Shown: piece after piece, positions 26,082 to 35,658 of the stretch
Position numbering within the stretch: the stretch's first letter is position 1
Layout of the letters: every line of letters starts with the position of its first letter
Source of the DNA: SAR86 cluster bacterium
Lineage (GTDB): Bacteria; Pseudomonadota; Gammaproteobacteria; Magnimaribacterales; TMED112
Direction of reading: 5' to 3'
DNA length: 64,000 nucleotides
Assembly: GCA_023703535.1 (NCBI GenBank)
Contig: CP097967.1
Span: 860,156-924,155 of the forward strand
Program-made: the position numbers and the translations under genes
Notes under the pieces: generated by a model
What the model saw: the letters and a program-made list of their open reading frames with translations, nothing else
Database searches by the model: none
What the model was told of the DNA's origin: nothing

Positions 26082-28608
26082 GAGTTTCTTTAAACCCTAC
26101 TGCATCAACAAGACTTTCTTCATCTCTAGTTGATACTACTTTTACTCCTTGGGTATTCCTTCCAATAACACTTATTTGGTCAACCTGTGTTCTTATCAAT
26201 GTTCCGCGGTTTCCAATTAACATAACCTCATCTCCATCAACTACTTGAACTGCTGCAATCATTTTTCCATTTCTTTGTGACGTATTTAGTGCTATAACAC
26301 CTTTTCCACCTCTTTTTTGCCCACTAAATTCTGAAATATTTGTTCGTTTTCCATAACCATTCTGACTAATGGTTAAAAGTTTAGCCTCAGGAATTACTTT
26401 CATAATAGAAATCACTTTATCCTCTTTGTGGATATTCATTCCCTTTACACCTCTCGTAGATCTTCCCATTGGTCTTACATCAGTCTCATTAAATCTTATT
26501 GCTTTCCCAGATTCAGATGCTAAACATATTTCATCCGAACCATTTGTAATTACTGTACCGATAAGTTTATCGCCGTCATCTAAATTTATTGCTCTGAGTC
26601 CTGGAGCGTATTTTTTTTCAAAAGCTTTTAAAACTGTTTTCTTTACTACTCCGTTTCTTGTAGCCATTAAAATGTAATGTCCATCTTTATACTCATCTAC
26701 AGGTAAAAAAGAGGTTACTCTTTCATCATCTTCTAAAGGAAGTACATTTGAAATAGGTCTACCTTTTGCAGTCCGAGACATTACGGGTAATTTATAGATT
26801 TCAAGCCAATGTACTTTACCTTTAGTTGTAAAACAAAGAACTTGAACATGAGTGTTCAGAACTAAAACTTGTTTAATAAAATCTTCGTCTCTTAAAGCTG
26901 AAGCTGTTTTTCCAACTCCACCTCTTCGTTGAGATCTGTATTCTGCAAGTTGTTGAGTTTTTACAAACCCATTATTTGATATAGTGAATACTCTCTCTTC
27001 CTCTGGTATTAAATCAGCGTCATCAATTGTTAGTCGTTTTTCGATTATTTCAGTTCTTCTTTCATCGCCAAAATCTGATTTAATTTCTTCTAGTTCTTTT
27101 TTTACAACTTTTATAAGAACCGACTCTGTTGAGAGTATCTCTTGAAGTCTTTTGATTTCTTTAATTAGTTCTTCGTATTCCTCTTTCAACTTATCAGTTT
27201 CAAGAGCAGTTAATCGACTTAATCTTAACTCAAGAATTGCTTTAGCTTGAACAACAGACAATTTATATTTTTTTCCGTTGAGGCCAAAACCTTTTTCAAG
27301 TCCCTCAGGTTTACATATATCTGGATCAGCTACCTTATCTAATAAAGGCTTGATTGTATCAGCTGACCAATCTCTTTCGCAAAGCTTCTCAGAGGCAACC
27401 TTAACATTTTCAGATTTTTTTATGATATCAATAACTTCATCTATATTTGCAATTGCAACAATTAAGCCCTCAACAACATGCCCTCTCTCTTTTGCTTGTC
27501 TTAATTCAAATAATGATCTGTTTGTTACTACTGTTTTTCTATGTTCAAGAAAAATATTTAGAAGTTCTTCTAAGTTACATAATTTCGGCCTACCATCTAC
27601 TAGAACAACATTATTAATTCCAAAAACTTGTTCTAATTGTGAATTTTTAAATAAGTTGTTAAGAACAACCTCTGGGACCTCACCTTTTTTTAATTCAATT
27701 ACAGCTCTAATTCCATCTTTATCAGATTCATCTCTAATTTCACCTATACCCTCTAGCTTTTTCTCTTTCACTAGTTCAGCTATTCTTTCGAGCATACGCG
27801 CCTTATTCACCATGAATGGTATTTCAGTAATTACAATTGCTTCTTTACCGCCTTTTATTTGTTCAAATGATGTTTTTGCTCTTGTATAAACCTTTCCTTG
27901 GCCTGTTCTATATGCTTGTTCAATTCCATCTATACCAGTAATAATTCCACCTAAAGGGAAATCAGGACCTTTTACGATTTTAAGCAGATCTTCAATAGTG
28001 CAACTAGGGTTATCAAGGATATGAATACAAGCATCTAAGATTTCCGTAGCATTATGTGGTGGAATATTTGTTGCCATACCAACTGCAATTCCAGAAGAAC
28101 CATTAATCAAAAGATTTGGGACTCTTGTAGGTAGAACATCGGGTATATCTTCAGTCCCGTCATAATTTGGAGAGTAGCTAACTGTCTCCTTTTCAATATC
28201 TGCAAGAATTTGATCAGTAATTTTCTGCATTCTAATTTCTGTATATCTCATTGCCGCAGCTGAATCGCCATCAATACTTCCAAAGTTCCCTTGACCCTCC
28301 ACTAGTGGATAACGAAGTGAAAAATTTTGAGCCATCCTAACAATTGCATCGTAAACAGCAGTATCGCCGTGTGGATGATATTTCCCTATTACCTCTCCAA
28401 CCACTCTTGCAGACTTTTTATAGGGTTTGTTATATGTATTTGAGAGCTTATGCATGGCGTACAAAATTCTCCTGTGGACAGGTTTCATTCCATCTCTAGC
28501 ATCAGGTAATGCGCGACCAATAATGACGCTCATGGCGTAGTCTAGATATGACTTTTTTAACTCGTCTTTAACGTCTACAGAAAGGACTTCTTTAGCAAAA
28601 TCTTGCAC
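26068..28608 (-). CDS. gyrA: DNA gyrase subunit A
   Basis: This 846-residue type IIA topoisomerase subunit has catalytic Tyr122 in [10 protein letters not shown] and a quinolone-determining region [18 protein letters not shown] with Thr83 and Asp87 in E. coli numbering. Thr83 is also natural in Pseudomonas. The C-terminal beta-pinwheel has the GyrA box GQKRGGKG, needed for wrapping and negative supercoiling. The start is GTG at 28608, with no Shine-Dalgarno and a TAAAAT box six bases upstream of it on the coding strand. gyrA-serC order is ancestral in the group. Confidence 0.98.
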   Translation of the reverse strand: MQDFAKEVLSVDVKDELKKSYLDYAMSVIIGRALPDARDGMKPVHRRILYAMHKLSNTYNKPYKKSARVVGEVIGKYHPHGDTAVYDAIVRMAQNFSLRYPLVEGQGNFGSIDGDSAAAMRYTEIRMQKITDQILADIEKETVSYSPNYDGTEDIPDVLPTRVPNLLINGSSGIAVGMATNIPPHNATEILDACIHILDNPSCTIEDLLKIVKGPDFPLGGIITGIDGIEQAYRTGQGKVYTRAKTSFEQIKGGKEAIVITEIPFMVNKARMLERIAELVKEKKLEGIGEIRDESDKDGIRAVIELKKGEVPEVVLNNLFKNSQLEQVFGINNVVLVDGRPKLCNLEELLNIFLEHRKTVVTNRSLFELRQAKERGHVVEGLIVAIANIDEVIDIIKKSENVKVASEKLCERDWSADTIKPLLDKVADPDICKPEGLEKGFGLNGKKYKLSVVQAKAILELRLSRLTALETDKLKEEYEELIKEIKRLQEILSTESVLIKVVKKELEEIKSDFGDERRTEIIEKRLTIDDADLIPEEERVFTISNNGFVKTQQLAEYRSQRRGGVGKTASALRDEDFIKQVLVLNTHVQVLCFTTKGKVHWLEIYKLPVMSRTAKGRPISNVLPLEDDERVTSFLPVDEYKDGHYILMATRNGVVKKTVLKAFEKKYAPGLRAINLDDGDKLIGTVITNGSDEICLASESGKAIRFNETDVRPMGRSTRGVKGMNIHKEDKVISIMKVIPEAKLLTISQNGYGKRTNISEFSGQKRGGKGVIALNTSQRNGKMIAAVQVVDGDEVMLIGNRGTLIRTQVDQISVIGRNTQGVKVVSTRDEESLVDAVGFKETLDEE

Positions 28609-28635
28609 GAATTAATTTTATCATAATAGCTAGTA

Positions 28636-30030
28636 CTAATCTTTAAATTCAGCTACTAATTTGGAGATACTTTCCTTAGCATCACCGAAAAGCATTCTGC
28701 TATTTTCCTTAAAAAATAAAGGGTTTTGGACCCCTGCGAAACCAGATGACATTGATCTTTTTAAAATAATAACAGTCTTTGCTTTATGAACTTCTATTAT
28801 TGGCATTCCATAAATAGGACTACCAGGCTGCTCGGTTGCAGAGGGATTTACAACATCATTAGCACCAATAACTAAGACTACATCAACAGTGCTCATTTTT
28901 GGATTTATATCTTTTGGTTCAAGTAAGTTATCGTAGGGAACATTTGCCTCAGCCAAAAGTACATTCATGTGTCCGGGCATTCTGCCAGCTACAGGATGTA
29001 TGCCAAAATTTATCTCGCATCCATTCTCTTCGAGAAGATCCCCAAGTTCTTTTACAACATGTTGTGCTTGAGCAACAGCCATTCCATACCCTGGTACAAC
29101 TAATACTGAACTTGCGGATTCTAAAATTAAAAAACTATCCTCAGCACTAATGGGCTTAACTTCTCCCGAAACTTCTTGAGCATCGCCTTTAGAAGCTGCA
29201 TATCCAACAAAGAAAATATTGTATAAAGATCTATTCATAGATTTTGCCATGATTAAGGTTAGGACAAGTCCAGAAGCTCCAACTAAACATCCAGCAACAA
29301 TTAATGCAGTATTCGAAATAACAATTCCTGCAAAAGCAGCTGCGACTCCAGATAATGAATTTAATAATGAAATTACTACAGGCATATCTCCACCGCCTAT
29401 TGGTAAAACAAAAAATATTCCAGCAAGAATTGAGACAATAAGTAAGACTATAAATCCATCACTTACAGCTAAAAGATTTGGTCCAAAATTAAATAAATCC
29501 AGTAAAACAGTTACAGTAAAAAATCCGAGATAAATAAATGATGTAATAAGAAATACTCTGGAAAATTTATCTAAAAATACAGGGGATGATTTTAAGCTCT
29601 CAGATAACTTTAAAAAAGCAATCACACTTCCAGAGAAAGTCACACCACCAATAAATACGGTTAAAGAGGTGATTAATATTAAAATATTTATTTCAGATGT
29701 TGATGTAAATTCAGACCATGCCAAAAAGAAAGAGGATAAACCTCCAAAACCATTAAATAATGCAACCATTTCGGGGATTGAGGTCATTTTTACTCTTAAT
29801 GCAAACAGGGCACCAATACTTCCACCAAGTAAGATTGCAACTAAAACTAGTATTGGATTAATAATGTTAGTGACAGTAACTAAAATAGCCAAAAACATAC
29901 CTATGGAAGATACAAGATTACCTCTGGCTGCAGAGCTTTCCTGACCCAACATTTTTAGTCCAAAAATAAATAAAATAGCTGCTAAAATGTATCCAAATTC
30001 CTGTAAGAAAATATAATTAAAATCCATCAT
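28636..30030 (-). CDS. pntB: NAD(P) transhydrogenase subunit beta
   Basis: A 464-residue protein with about eight or nine N-terminal membrane helices (from FGYILAAILFIFGLKML) and a C-terminal NADP(H)-binding domain III: VPGYGMAVAQAQHVVKEL, PVAGRMPGHMNVLLAEA, VLVIGANDVVNPSA and GFAGVQNPLF. It uses the proton gradient to drive hydride transfer from NADH to NADP+. Its start overlaps the pntA2 stop. The stop lies 27 bases before gyrA. Confidence 0.97.
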   Translation of the reverse strand: MMDFNYIFLQEFGYILAAILFIFGLKMLGQESSAARGNLVSSIGMFLAILVTVTNIINPILVLVAILLGGSIGALFALRVKMTSIPEMVALFNGFGGLSSFFLAWSEFTSTSEINILILITSLTVFIGGVTFSGSVIAFLKLSESLKSSPVFLDKFSRVFLITSFIYLGFFTVTVLLDLFNFGPNLLAVSDGFIVLLIVSILAGIFFVLPIGGGDMPVVISLLNSLSGVAAAFAGIVISNTALIVAGCLVGASGLVLTLIMAKSMNRSLYNIFFVGYAASKGDAQEVSGEVKPISAEDSFLILESASSVLVVPGYGMAVAQAQHVVKELGDLLEENGCEINFGIHPVAGRMPGHMNVLLAEANVPYDNLLEPKDINPKMSTVDVVLVIGANDVVNPSATEQPGSPIYGMPIIEVHKAKTVIILKRSMSSGFAGVQNPLFFKENSRMLFGDAKESISKLVAEFKD

Positions 30031-30299
30031 TTTTTCTTAAACATCCTCAACATTCTATTTGTGACCAGATAACCTCCAACTACATTTATTGATGCAAATG
30101 TAATAGAGCAAAATGCTAAAACTATTTGAAGTGTGTTGCCAGTTTCAAGTGTAAGAGCACCTACAAGTGTAATTCCACTTATCGCGTTTGCACCAGACAT
30201 AAGAGGTGTATGGAGGGTGCTTGGTATTTTTGAAATTAACTCTAAACCTAAAAAAACTGCCAAGACTAATATAAATAGTAGCAATAACATTATTTCCAT
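30027..30299 (-). CDS. NAD(P) transhydrogenase alpha subunit, membrane part
   Basis: A 90-residue protein with about three hydrophobic segments (LLLFILVLAVFLGLELI, NAISGITLVGALTL, FCSITFASINVVGGYL) and the conserved GANAISGI motif. It is the membrane portion (domain II) of PntA encoded as a separate subunit, as in Rhodospirillum and many marine bacteria. It abuts pntA1 upstream and overlaps pntB downstream, making a three-gene operon. Confidence 0.94.
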   Translation of the reverse strand: MEIMLLLLFILVLAVFLGLELISKIPSTLHTPLMSGANAISGITLVGALTLETGNTLQIVLAFCSITFASINVVGGYLVTNRMLRMFKKK

Positions 30300-31417
30300 T
30301 AATCAAACTCCTTTTTAAGAATTTTTCCGGCACTTACAACAGTAGCACTTTGTAAAATTTCGTCCTCTAGATTTAAATTAAAAGATTTTTTTTCATTATC
30401 ATAAAAATCTGAAATGAGATTGATAAAGTTATTGCTCAAAGCAAAGGATGCATGACTCGAAACATACGATGGTAAGTTACTAAATCCAACAATATTTACA
30501 CCATTAATATTTTCTATTGAGTCAACCTTTGAGCCCTCCACGTTTCCACCAGATTCAATTGCCATATCAAAAACAACACTACCTTCCTTCATTGCTGTTA
30601 TTGTGTTTAGATCAATTAATTTTGGAGCAGGCTTTCCAAAGATTTGTGCCGTTGTAATTACGATATCAGATTTCTTACAAACATCTGCTTGTAGATTTTT
30701 TTGCAATTTAAGTTGTTCTTTTGTTAATTCTTGAGCATAACCTTGCGAAGTTTCACCAGTGTTGCCAAGATCTATCTTCACAAACTTTGCCCCCAAAGAT
30801 TTTACTTGCTCCTCAACAATAGGTCTTGTATCAAAAGCTTCAACTTTAGCTCCTAACCTTTTTGCAGTTGCAATAGCTTGCAAACCAGCTACACCTACAC
30901 CTATTACAAAAACATTTGCAGGCTTTAATGTTCCGGCTGCTGTCATCATCATTGGTAAAGCTGCATTCAGCAATTTTGCTGATTCAATTACTGCTACATA
31001 TCCGGCCAAGTTAGATTGACTTGATAAAACATCCATTTTTTGAGCCCTAGTTATTCTTGGTATAAATTCCATACTAATGGCAGTATTCCCTCTCTTTTTA
31101 AATTGTTGAAACTGCTCCCTATTAGTGAAAGGATTAAGAAGACCCATAAAAATTGAATTACTTTTCATATCCATGATTTCATCGTCATTCAATTTTCCAG
31201 GAGAAAGCAAAATATCAGATGAACTAATACAGTCATGTCGTGATTTGCTTTTAGCACCAATTTTCTCGAATTTACTGTCAGTCGCGCTAATCCCATCGCC
31301 AGCTCCACTTTCAAAAATGACTTCTATACCCATATCAAGAAGATATTTAATAGTGTCAGGATGAATAGCTGATCTTAAGTCTTTTTTATCGGTTGATGAA
31401 ATTGCTCCAAGGATCAT
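30299..31417 (-). CDS. pntA: NAD(P) transhydrogenase alpha subunit, NAD-binding part
   Basis: This 372-residue soluble domain I of transhydrogenase resembles alanine dehydrogenase. GAISSTDKKDLRSAIHPDTI is the N-terminal segment, FVIGVGVAGLQAIATAKRLG is the NAD(H)-binding loop, and AKVEAFDTRPIVEEQVKSLG follows it. ITTAQIFGKPAPKLI holds the catalytic-loop region. It is first in the pntA1-pntA2-pntB operon and is transcribed divergently from ubiG across a 46-base gap that must carry both promoters. Confidence 0.95.
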   Translation of the reverse strand: MILGAISSTDKKDLRSAIHPDTIKYLLDMGIEVIFESGAGDGISATDSKFEKIGAKSKSRHDCISSSDILLSPGKLNDDEIMDMKSNSIFMGLLNPFTNREQFQQFKKRGNTAISMEFIPRITRAQKMDVLSSQSNLAGYVAVIESAKLLNAALPMMMTAAGTLKPANVFVIGVGVAGLQAIATAKRLGAKVEAFDTRPIVEEQVKSLGAKFVKIDLGNTGETSQGYAQELTKEQLKLQKNLQADVCKKSDIVITTAQIFGKPAPKLIDLNTITAMKEGSVVFDMAIESGGNVEGSKVDSIENINGVNIVGFSNLPSYVSSHASFALSNNFINLISDFYDNEKKSFNLNLEDEILQSATVVSAGKILKKEFD

Positions 31418-31463
31418 AAAAGTTTAAAAGATTTATATTTTGACATTAATTATACTTTAACCA

Positions 31464-32156
31464 ATGGAAAATTTTGATAAATCAGAAATAGAAAAGTTTA
31501 GTTCTTTAGCTGATCAGTGGTGGGATCCATCTGGTAAGTTCAAGCCTCTTCACCTAATTAACCCTCTAAGAGCTGATTACATTTCAAGTAAAGTTAATTT
31601 AAAGAACAAAAAAATTCTAGATGTAGGTTGTGGTGGAGGTATTTTAGCAGAGTCTTTGGCGTTAAAAGGAGGGAATGTGAAGGGAATTGATTTAGCTGAT
31701 GGCCCTTTAGAAGTCGCAAAGATACGGGAGCAAAAAAGAAATCTTGGAATAACTTACGAGAAGATCGAAACCTCCAAATTAATAAAGAAAAAAGAAAAAT
31801 TTGATGTGATCACCTGTTTAGAAATGCTAGAGCATGTCCCCGATCCAGAAAAGACCGTTAAAGAATGTTCAGAATTATTGAATAATAATGGCGATATTTT
31901 CTTTTCAACAATTAACAGAAATCTAAAAGCATTTACTTTAGCAATTCTTGGAGCTGAATATATATTAAATATACTGCCAAAGGGTACACATGACTATGAA
32001 AAGCTCATCAAACCCTCAGAGCTCTTAACTTACATAGATAAGGGTGGTTTAGATTTCTCAGAAATTAAAGGTATGACATATATTCCCTTTTTCGATATTG
32101 TAAAATTATCGAATGATCCATCCGTTAACTACATAATTCATGCCCGAAAAAAATAA
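31464..32156 (+). CDS. ubiG: Ubiquinone biosynthesis O-methyltransferase
   Basis: This 230-residue SAM methyltransferase performs both O-methylations of ubiquinone synthesis. Motifs are FSSLADQWWDPSGKFKPLH at the N-terminus (strongly UbiG-like), the SAM loop LDVGCGGGILAESLA, GIDLADGPLEVAKI and TCLEMLEHVPDP, with FFSTINRN further on. Length and motif order match the family. TATACT lies seven bases before the ATG and no Shine-Dalgarno is visible. gph starts inside its last 17 bases. Confidence 0.96.
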   Translation: MENFDKSEIEKFSSLADQWWDPSGKFKPLHLINPLRADYISSKVNLKNKKILDVGCGGGILAESLALKGGNVKGIDLADGPLEVAKIREQKRNLGITYEKIETSKLIKKKEKFDVITCLEMLEHVPDPEKTVKECSELLNNNGDIFFSTINRNLKAFTLAILGAEYILNILPKGTHDYEKLIKPSELLTYIDKGGLDFSEIKGMTYIPFFDIVKLSNDPSVNYIIHARKK

Positions 32157-32790
32157 AGCGCTAATTTTCGATCTTGATGGAACACTTCTCAATTCTGCAA
32201 TCAATTTCCATAAAATTGTTAATGAACTAAAGTCAGAGAAAGGGCAGAAAGAATCTGCATTTGATGATGTTAGAAAATTTTCTTCACGAGGAGCATATCT
32301 TGTTTTAAGAAACTGTTTTAAAAATGAAAGTGAAGAAGAAATAAATCATCTAAAAAGAGAGTTTTTAAAACGCTATCATTCTTCAATGGTTGAGGAAATT
32401 AACTTATACCCTGATGTAGATGATTTAGTTAAGAAAATGACTGAAGAAAAAATACCCTGGGGAATAATGACTAATAAATCAAATACATATACTACGCCTA
32501 TAATGCAAAAATTAGGATGGGATAAACTTACATCTGCCATCGTTTGTCCTGAAGATGTATCAGAGGCAAAACCAAGTCCGGAGGGAGTTTTAAAATGTTT
32601 ACAGATACTAAATGCAGATGCTAAAAGATCATTTTATATTGGCGATCATGAGAGGGATATAATTACGGGTAAAAATGCTGGACTACGAACAATTGCATGT
32701 ACTTATGGTTACTTTGAATCCGATCCATTAACTTGGCAAGCTGACTTTTTTGTTAATGAGCCAATCGAACTGCAAGAGTTTTTAAAATGA
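32140..32790 (+). CDS. gph: HAD-family phosphatase, phosphoglycolate phosphatase type
   Basis: A 216-residue HAD hydrolase: ALIFDLDGTLLNSAINF holds the nucleophile Asp and the acid/base Asp, IPWGIMTNKSN is motif II, EAKPSPEGVLKCL is motif III with Lys, and FYIGDHERDIITGKNAG is motif IV with acidic metal ligands. The alpha-helical cap between motifs I and II fits Gph and MupP. The ubiG-gph-yciK order matches Pseudomonas, where the enzyme at this place was shown to act in MurNAc recycling (MupP). Either substrate is possible. Confidence 0.9.
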   Translation: MPEKNKALIFDLDGTLLNSAINFHKIVNELKSEKGQKESAFDDVRKFSSRGAYLVLRNCFKNESEEEINHLKREFLKRYHSSMVEEINLYPDVDDLVKKMTEEKIPWGIMTNKSNTYTTPIMQKLGWDKLTSAIVCPEDVSEAKPSPEGVLKCLQILNADAKRSFYIGDHERDIITGKNAGLRTIACTYGYFESDPLTWQADFFVNEPIELQEFLK

Positions 32791-33521
32791 AAATACCAAA
32801 ATCTAAACTTAGTAAAAATTCTCTCAAAGAAAGGGCAATAGTGGTGACAGGTGCAGGTTCAGGAATTGGAAGGGCTCTTTCTTTTGAGCTCGCTAAAAAT
32901 AATGCAGATTTAATTTTATTATCAAGAGATCAGATAAAATTGGATTCTTTACAGGATGAAATTAAAGAGAAATTTGGAATTGAACCTCTTACAGTTGAAT
33001 TTGACTTCTTTAAAGCAAAAGAAAAGGACTATAACTTTCTCATTGAAAATCTTATAGATAATTACACAAAAATTGATGGGTTAGTTCATGTGGCTGGAAT
33101 CCTTGGTTATTTATCTCCATTTACAAGCACATCACCTTCACAGCTTGAAACTGTCATGAAAATTAATTTTGAAAGTAATTTCTTGCTAACAAAAGCTTTG
33201 ATGCCATTATTAGAAAAATCAGAGTGTCCATCAGTAATATTTACATCTTCGGGAGTAGGAAGAAAAGGGAGAGCGTTTTGGACATCCTATTCAATCTCAA
33301 AATTTGCTGTAGAGGGATTAATGCAGGTACTCGCAGATGAATATGAAGGTCGAGTTAAATTTAATACCTTTAACCCAGGTCCAACAAGAACTAAAATGAG
33401 AGCACAGGCCTTTCCTGCAGAGGATCCTCTTACATTAAAGAGCCCCCAAGATGTTGCGGAATGTTATTTATGGTTACTGTCAAAAGAATGTAAAGAAACA
33501 GGAAAAAGTTATGACTATTGA
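32787..33521 (+). CDS. yciK: Short-chain dehydrogenase (YciK-like)
   Basis: A 244-residue classical SDR with the cofactor loop VVTGAGSGIGRALSF, HVAGILGYLSPF, the catalytic Ser in IFTSSGVGRKG, and Tyr-x-x-x-Lys in SYSISKFAVEG, then FNPGPTRTKMRAQAFP. The Asn-Ala-Gly motif is replaced by His-Val-Ala-Gly, which occurs in the YciK group. The substrate is not known. The gene overlaps gph by four bases and the next small gene by eleven. Confidence 0.88.
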   Translation: MKIPKSKLSKNSLKERAIVVTGAGSGIGRALSFELAKNNADLILLSRDQIKLDSLQDEIKEKFGIEPLTVEFDFFKAKEKDYNFLIENLIDNYTKIDGLVHVAGILGYLSPFTSTSPSQLETVMKINFESNFLLTKALMPLLEKSECPSVIFTSSGVGRKGRAFWTSYSISKFAVEGLMQVLADEYEGRVKFNTFNPGPTRTKMRAQAFPAEDPLTLKSPQDVAECYLWLLSKECKETGKSYDY

Positions 33522-33750
33522 AGATATGATTGACTCCCTCAAAAAAGGTGTAGTGAATATAACGTTTAAAAAAATTGACTCCGGCGAGATAAGAAAAATG
33601 CCCTCAACTCTTAAACAAGACCTAATACCAGACGGTACAAAAATTCAAAGCATTTCATCTAACAGTGACACCATAATGGTATGGTCGCTTGATAAAAATG
33701 CGTGGAGAGATATAAGAGTTGATACTATAAGCTCTTGGGAAGCTGTATAG
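33511..33750 (+). CDS. Small SH3-like (WYL_2/DUF2693-type) protein
   Basis: A 79-residue protein starting at the ATG at 33511 (MTIEDMIDSLKKGVVNIT), preceded by AGGAAA. The pattern of a KKxGVVNITFKKID strand pair, IRKMPSTL and a final VWSLDKNAWRDIRVDTI resembles the small Sm/SH3-like barrel family found in many phages and some bacteria. The role is unknown; a nucleic-acid-binding or ligand-sensing barrel is plausible. It overlaps the SDR gene by 11 bases upstream and the end of rluB by 26 bases antisense. The frame could extend further upstream, but that part lies wholly inside the SDR gene. Confidence 0.7.
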   Translation: MTIEDMIDSLKKGVVNITFKKIDSGEIRKMPSTLKQDLIPDGTKIQSISSNSDTIMVWSLDKNAWRDIRVDTISSWEAV

Positions 33751-34492
33751 AGTATTTTTTTAAAAAACTTTCAATATCTTTTTTTGCAATATTTTTCCAT
33801 TGTCCTTTTTTCAGTGTGTCTGGTAAAAAAATTGAGCCAAATCTTACTCTTATAAGTCTATTAACCGTCAACTTTTGTGTTTCCCAGAGTTTTCGAACTT
33901 CTCTATTTTTTCCTGAAAAAATACATACATAGAACCAATTATTTTTTGATGATCCAGATTTTTTTACTGGCGCTATATCAGAAAAACTGCAAAGCTCTCC
34001 CCCAATTTTTATACCTTCAACTAAATTTGATAATTTTTTATCTGTGGTTTCCCCATAAACTCTACATAAGTACTCTCTATCAATACCTGAGCTTGGATGC
34101 ATCAATATATTTACTAAGTCGCCATTGTTTGAGAATAAAATTAATCCTGAAGTATTTACATCAAGACGCCCAACCATAATCCACTTGCCATTTTTTCTTT
34201 CAGGCAAATGATTAAATACGTTGTCATGAGATTCCTTATTGGAATTTGAACAAATTTGTCCTACAGGCTTATGATAAATTAAGATTTCTGTCTTTGGATT
34301 TAAGTCAACAATAATTTCTTCGCCATTTACATTAAGTACGTCACCGTCAGAAACAAAATCTGTAAATCTTGCATTTTTTTTATTTAAAAGAATTTTTGAA
34401 CTTTTGAAGAAATCATCTGTATCTCTTCTATTTGTAAAACCTAAATTAGAAAGGTATTTGCCAATTTTTTCTTTAGACTTCTTTCTCATCAA
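33725..34492 (-). CDS. rluB: 23S rRNA pseudouridine synthase (RluB/RsuA family)
   Basis: A 255-residue RsuA-family enzyme. The N-terminal S4 RNA-binding domain (about residues 9-55) starts EKIGKYLSNLGFTNRRD. The catalytic domain follows with YHKPVGQICSN and the active-site GRLDVNTSGLILFSNNG, whose Asp is essential in the family, then KNREVRKLWETQKLTVNRL. Position next to scpB is typical of RluB, which modifies U2605 of 23S rRNA. It overlaps scpB by 20 bases. Confidence 0.93.
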   Translation of the reverse strand: MMRKKSKEKIGKYLSNLGFTNRRDTDDFFKSSKILLNKKNARFTDFVSDGDVLNVNGEEIIVDLNPKTEILIYHKPVGQICSNSNKESHDNVFNHLPERKNGKWIMVGRLDVNTSGLILFSNNGDLVNILMHPSSGIDREYLCRVYGETTDKKLSNLVEGIKIGGELCSFSDIAPVKKSGSSKNNWFYVCIFSGKNREVRKLWETQKLTVNRLIRVRFGSIFLPDTLKKGQWKNIAKKDIESFLKKYSIQLPKSL

Positions 34493-35054
34493 CCTGATCT
34501 GTCTTCACCTCTAATGCTAGCTCAGGACTAATATCGATTGGATCTGGCAATTCGGGTAGTTTTGGTAAATCTTCTAAATCTTTCATTGAGAAATCATCTA
34601 AAAATTTGTTAGTAGTTATAAAAAGAGCAGGTCTTCCAGGAACATCTCTATATCCTTTAATTTTAATCCAACCTTGATCAATTAGAAGTTTGACAACATT
34701 TGTAGCAACATTAACACCTCTAATATCCTCGATATCTCCTCTAGTGACAGGCTGCATATAGGCAATTATAGAAAGTGTTTCAAGAGTTGCTTTAGAGAGT
34801 CTTAATGGTTTAATTTCCCATAATTTGGCAATATCCTCTGAAAATTCTTGTTTAATTTGCAATCTGTAACCATTAGAAACTTCTACTAAATTACTAGGTC
34901 TATTTTCATATTCTTTTTGAAGATTAAAAATTGCATTCAAAATCTCCGACTCCTCCTCTTCCGAAGAAATTTCTAACATTTCTTTGAAATCAATTATTGA
35001 TAGAGGTCTATTTGCAGCTAAAAGTAGTGCTTCAATTCTTGATTTAATATCCAT
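34473..35054 (-). CDS. scpB: Segregation and condensation protein B
   Basis: About 193 residues from the ATG at 35054 (MDIKSRIEALLLAANRPLS). ScpB is a dimer of tandem winged helices; the second one is visible as LRLSKATLETLSIIAYMQPV, TRGDIEDIRGVNV and LIDQGWIKIKGYRDVPGRP, the family's most conserved stretch. It should bind the central region of ScpA in the SMC complex. The frame extends upstream to 35117, but that part lies inside scpA. It has an acidic tail. Confidence 0.93.
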   Translation of the reverse strand: MDIKSRIEALLLAANRPLSIIDFKEMLEISSEEEESEILNAIFNLQKEYENRPSNLVEVSNGYRLQIKQEFSEDIAKLWEIKPLRLSKATLETLSIIAYMQPVTRGDIEDIRGVNVATNVVKLLIDQGWIKIKGYRDVPGRPALFITTNKFLDDFSMKDLEDLPKLPELPDPIDISPELALEVKTDQVDEKEV

Positions 35055-35523
35055 TAAATTCTGGTATTTTAGCGGACGCAGGAAAAATATCTCTATCAAT
35101 TCTAGGCATTGAGTCAATTTCCAAAGATATATCCTTAAACCTTTTATACTCTTGAAGTCTTCGAATTAATTCTGCTTTCGGATCATCTCCTTCCTCTTCA
35201 TTTATTTCTTCACGTGGTAAAAGAATTCTTGATTTTACTTCAGCTAGATATGCAGCCATTGCCAAATAATCTCCAGCAAGTTCATATTCAAAGTCTTCCA
35301 TCATATCTATGTATGCTATATATTGATCTGTGATTTCAACCAGATTTACCTCTAAAATATCAAGGTTTTTTCTTTGTACAAGATACAAAAGAAAATCCAT
35401 TGGGCCCGAAAAAACATCAAGGAGAAGTAGCAGAGCTTTTGGAGGTATATATAAATTTTCTGGAAGAGAGTCTACGGTACTCCCTTTAACTTTTGGTAAA
35501 GCTATTTCCTGAGCTATATCCAT
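35044..35523 (-). CDS. scpA: Segregation and condensation protein A, C-terminally short
   Basis: This 159-residue kleisin has the normal ScpA beginning: DVFSGPMDFLLYLVQRKN, LDILEVNLVEITDQYIAYI, and YLAMAAYLAEVKSRILLP, the N-terminal domain that binds the SMC neck. The acidic middle (EEINEEEGDDPK) and RRLQEYKRFKDIS follow. It then stops after IDRDIFPASAKIPEF. Ordinary ScpA is about 240-290 residues and ends in a winged helix that caps the other SMC head; that domain is absent. scpB begins within the last 11 bases, so there is no room for it downstream. Confidence 0.93.
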   Translation of the reverse strand: MDIAQEIALPKVKGSTVDSLPENLYIPPKALLLLLDVFSGPMDFLLYLVQRKNLDILEVNLVEITDQYIAYIDMMEDFEYELAGDYLAMAAYLAEVKSRILLPREEINEEEGDDPKAELIRRLQEYKRFKDISLEIDSMPRIDRDIFPASAKIPEFNGY

Positions 35524-35636
35524 ACACTACATATTGTATATAAAAATCAATTTAAATACTAAATATTGTGTTTTAATTTTTTTTTGGACTTTTTTTTAAA
35601 AATAACACCATAAGTAAACATAATCTTAATTAGTAG

Positions 35637-35649
35637 GGTAAAATTTACC
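35637..35649. promoter_or_regulatory. Palindrome at candidate -10 of aroG
   Basis: GGTAAA-A-TTTACC is a perfect 6+6 inverted repeat inside the 135-base gap between divergent scpA and aroG. It includes TAAAAT (35639-35644), a possible -10 box, and lies 9 bases before the ATG of the DAHP synthase. A repressor operator is possible by position only. The rest of the gap (35524-35636) is AT-rich, and I see no RNA gene in it. Confidence 0.3.
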
Positions 35650-35658
35650 TTCTTAAAC

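Noticed and set aside
27278-27889. 203-codon open frame on the plus strand inside gyrA
   Set aside because: It lies antisense to the strongly conserved gyrase coding region, its translation shows no domain pattern, and such frames are common opposite real genes.
35040-35130. Frameshift as the cause of the short ScpA
   Set aside because: scpB begins with its proper N-terminus directly at the stop, so no downstream segment in any frame could encode the missing domain.
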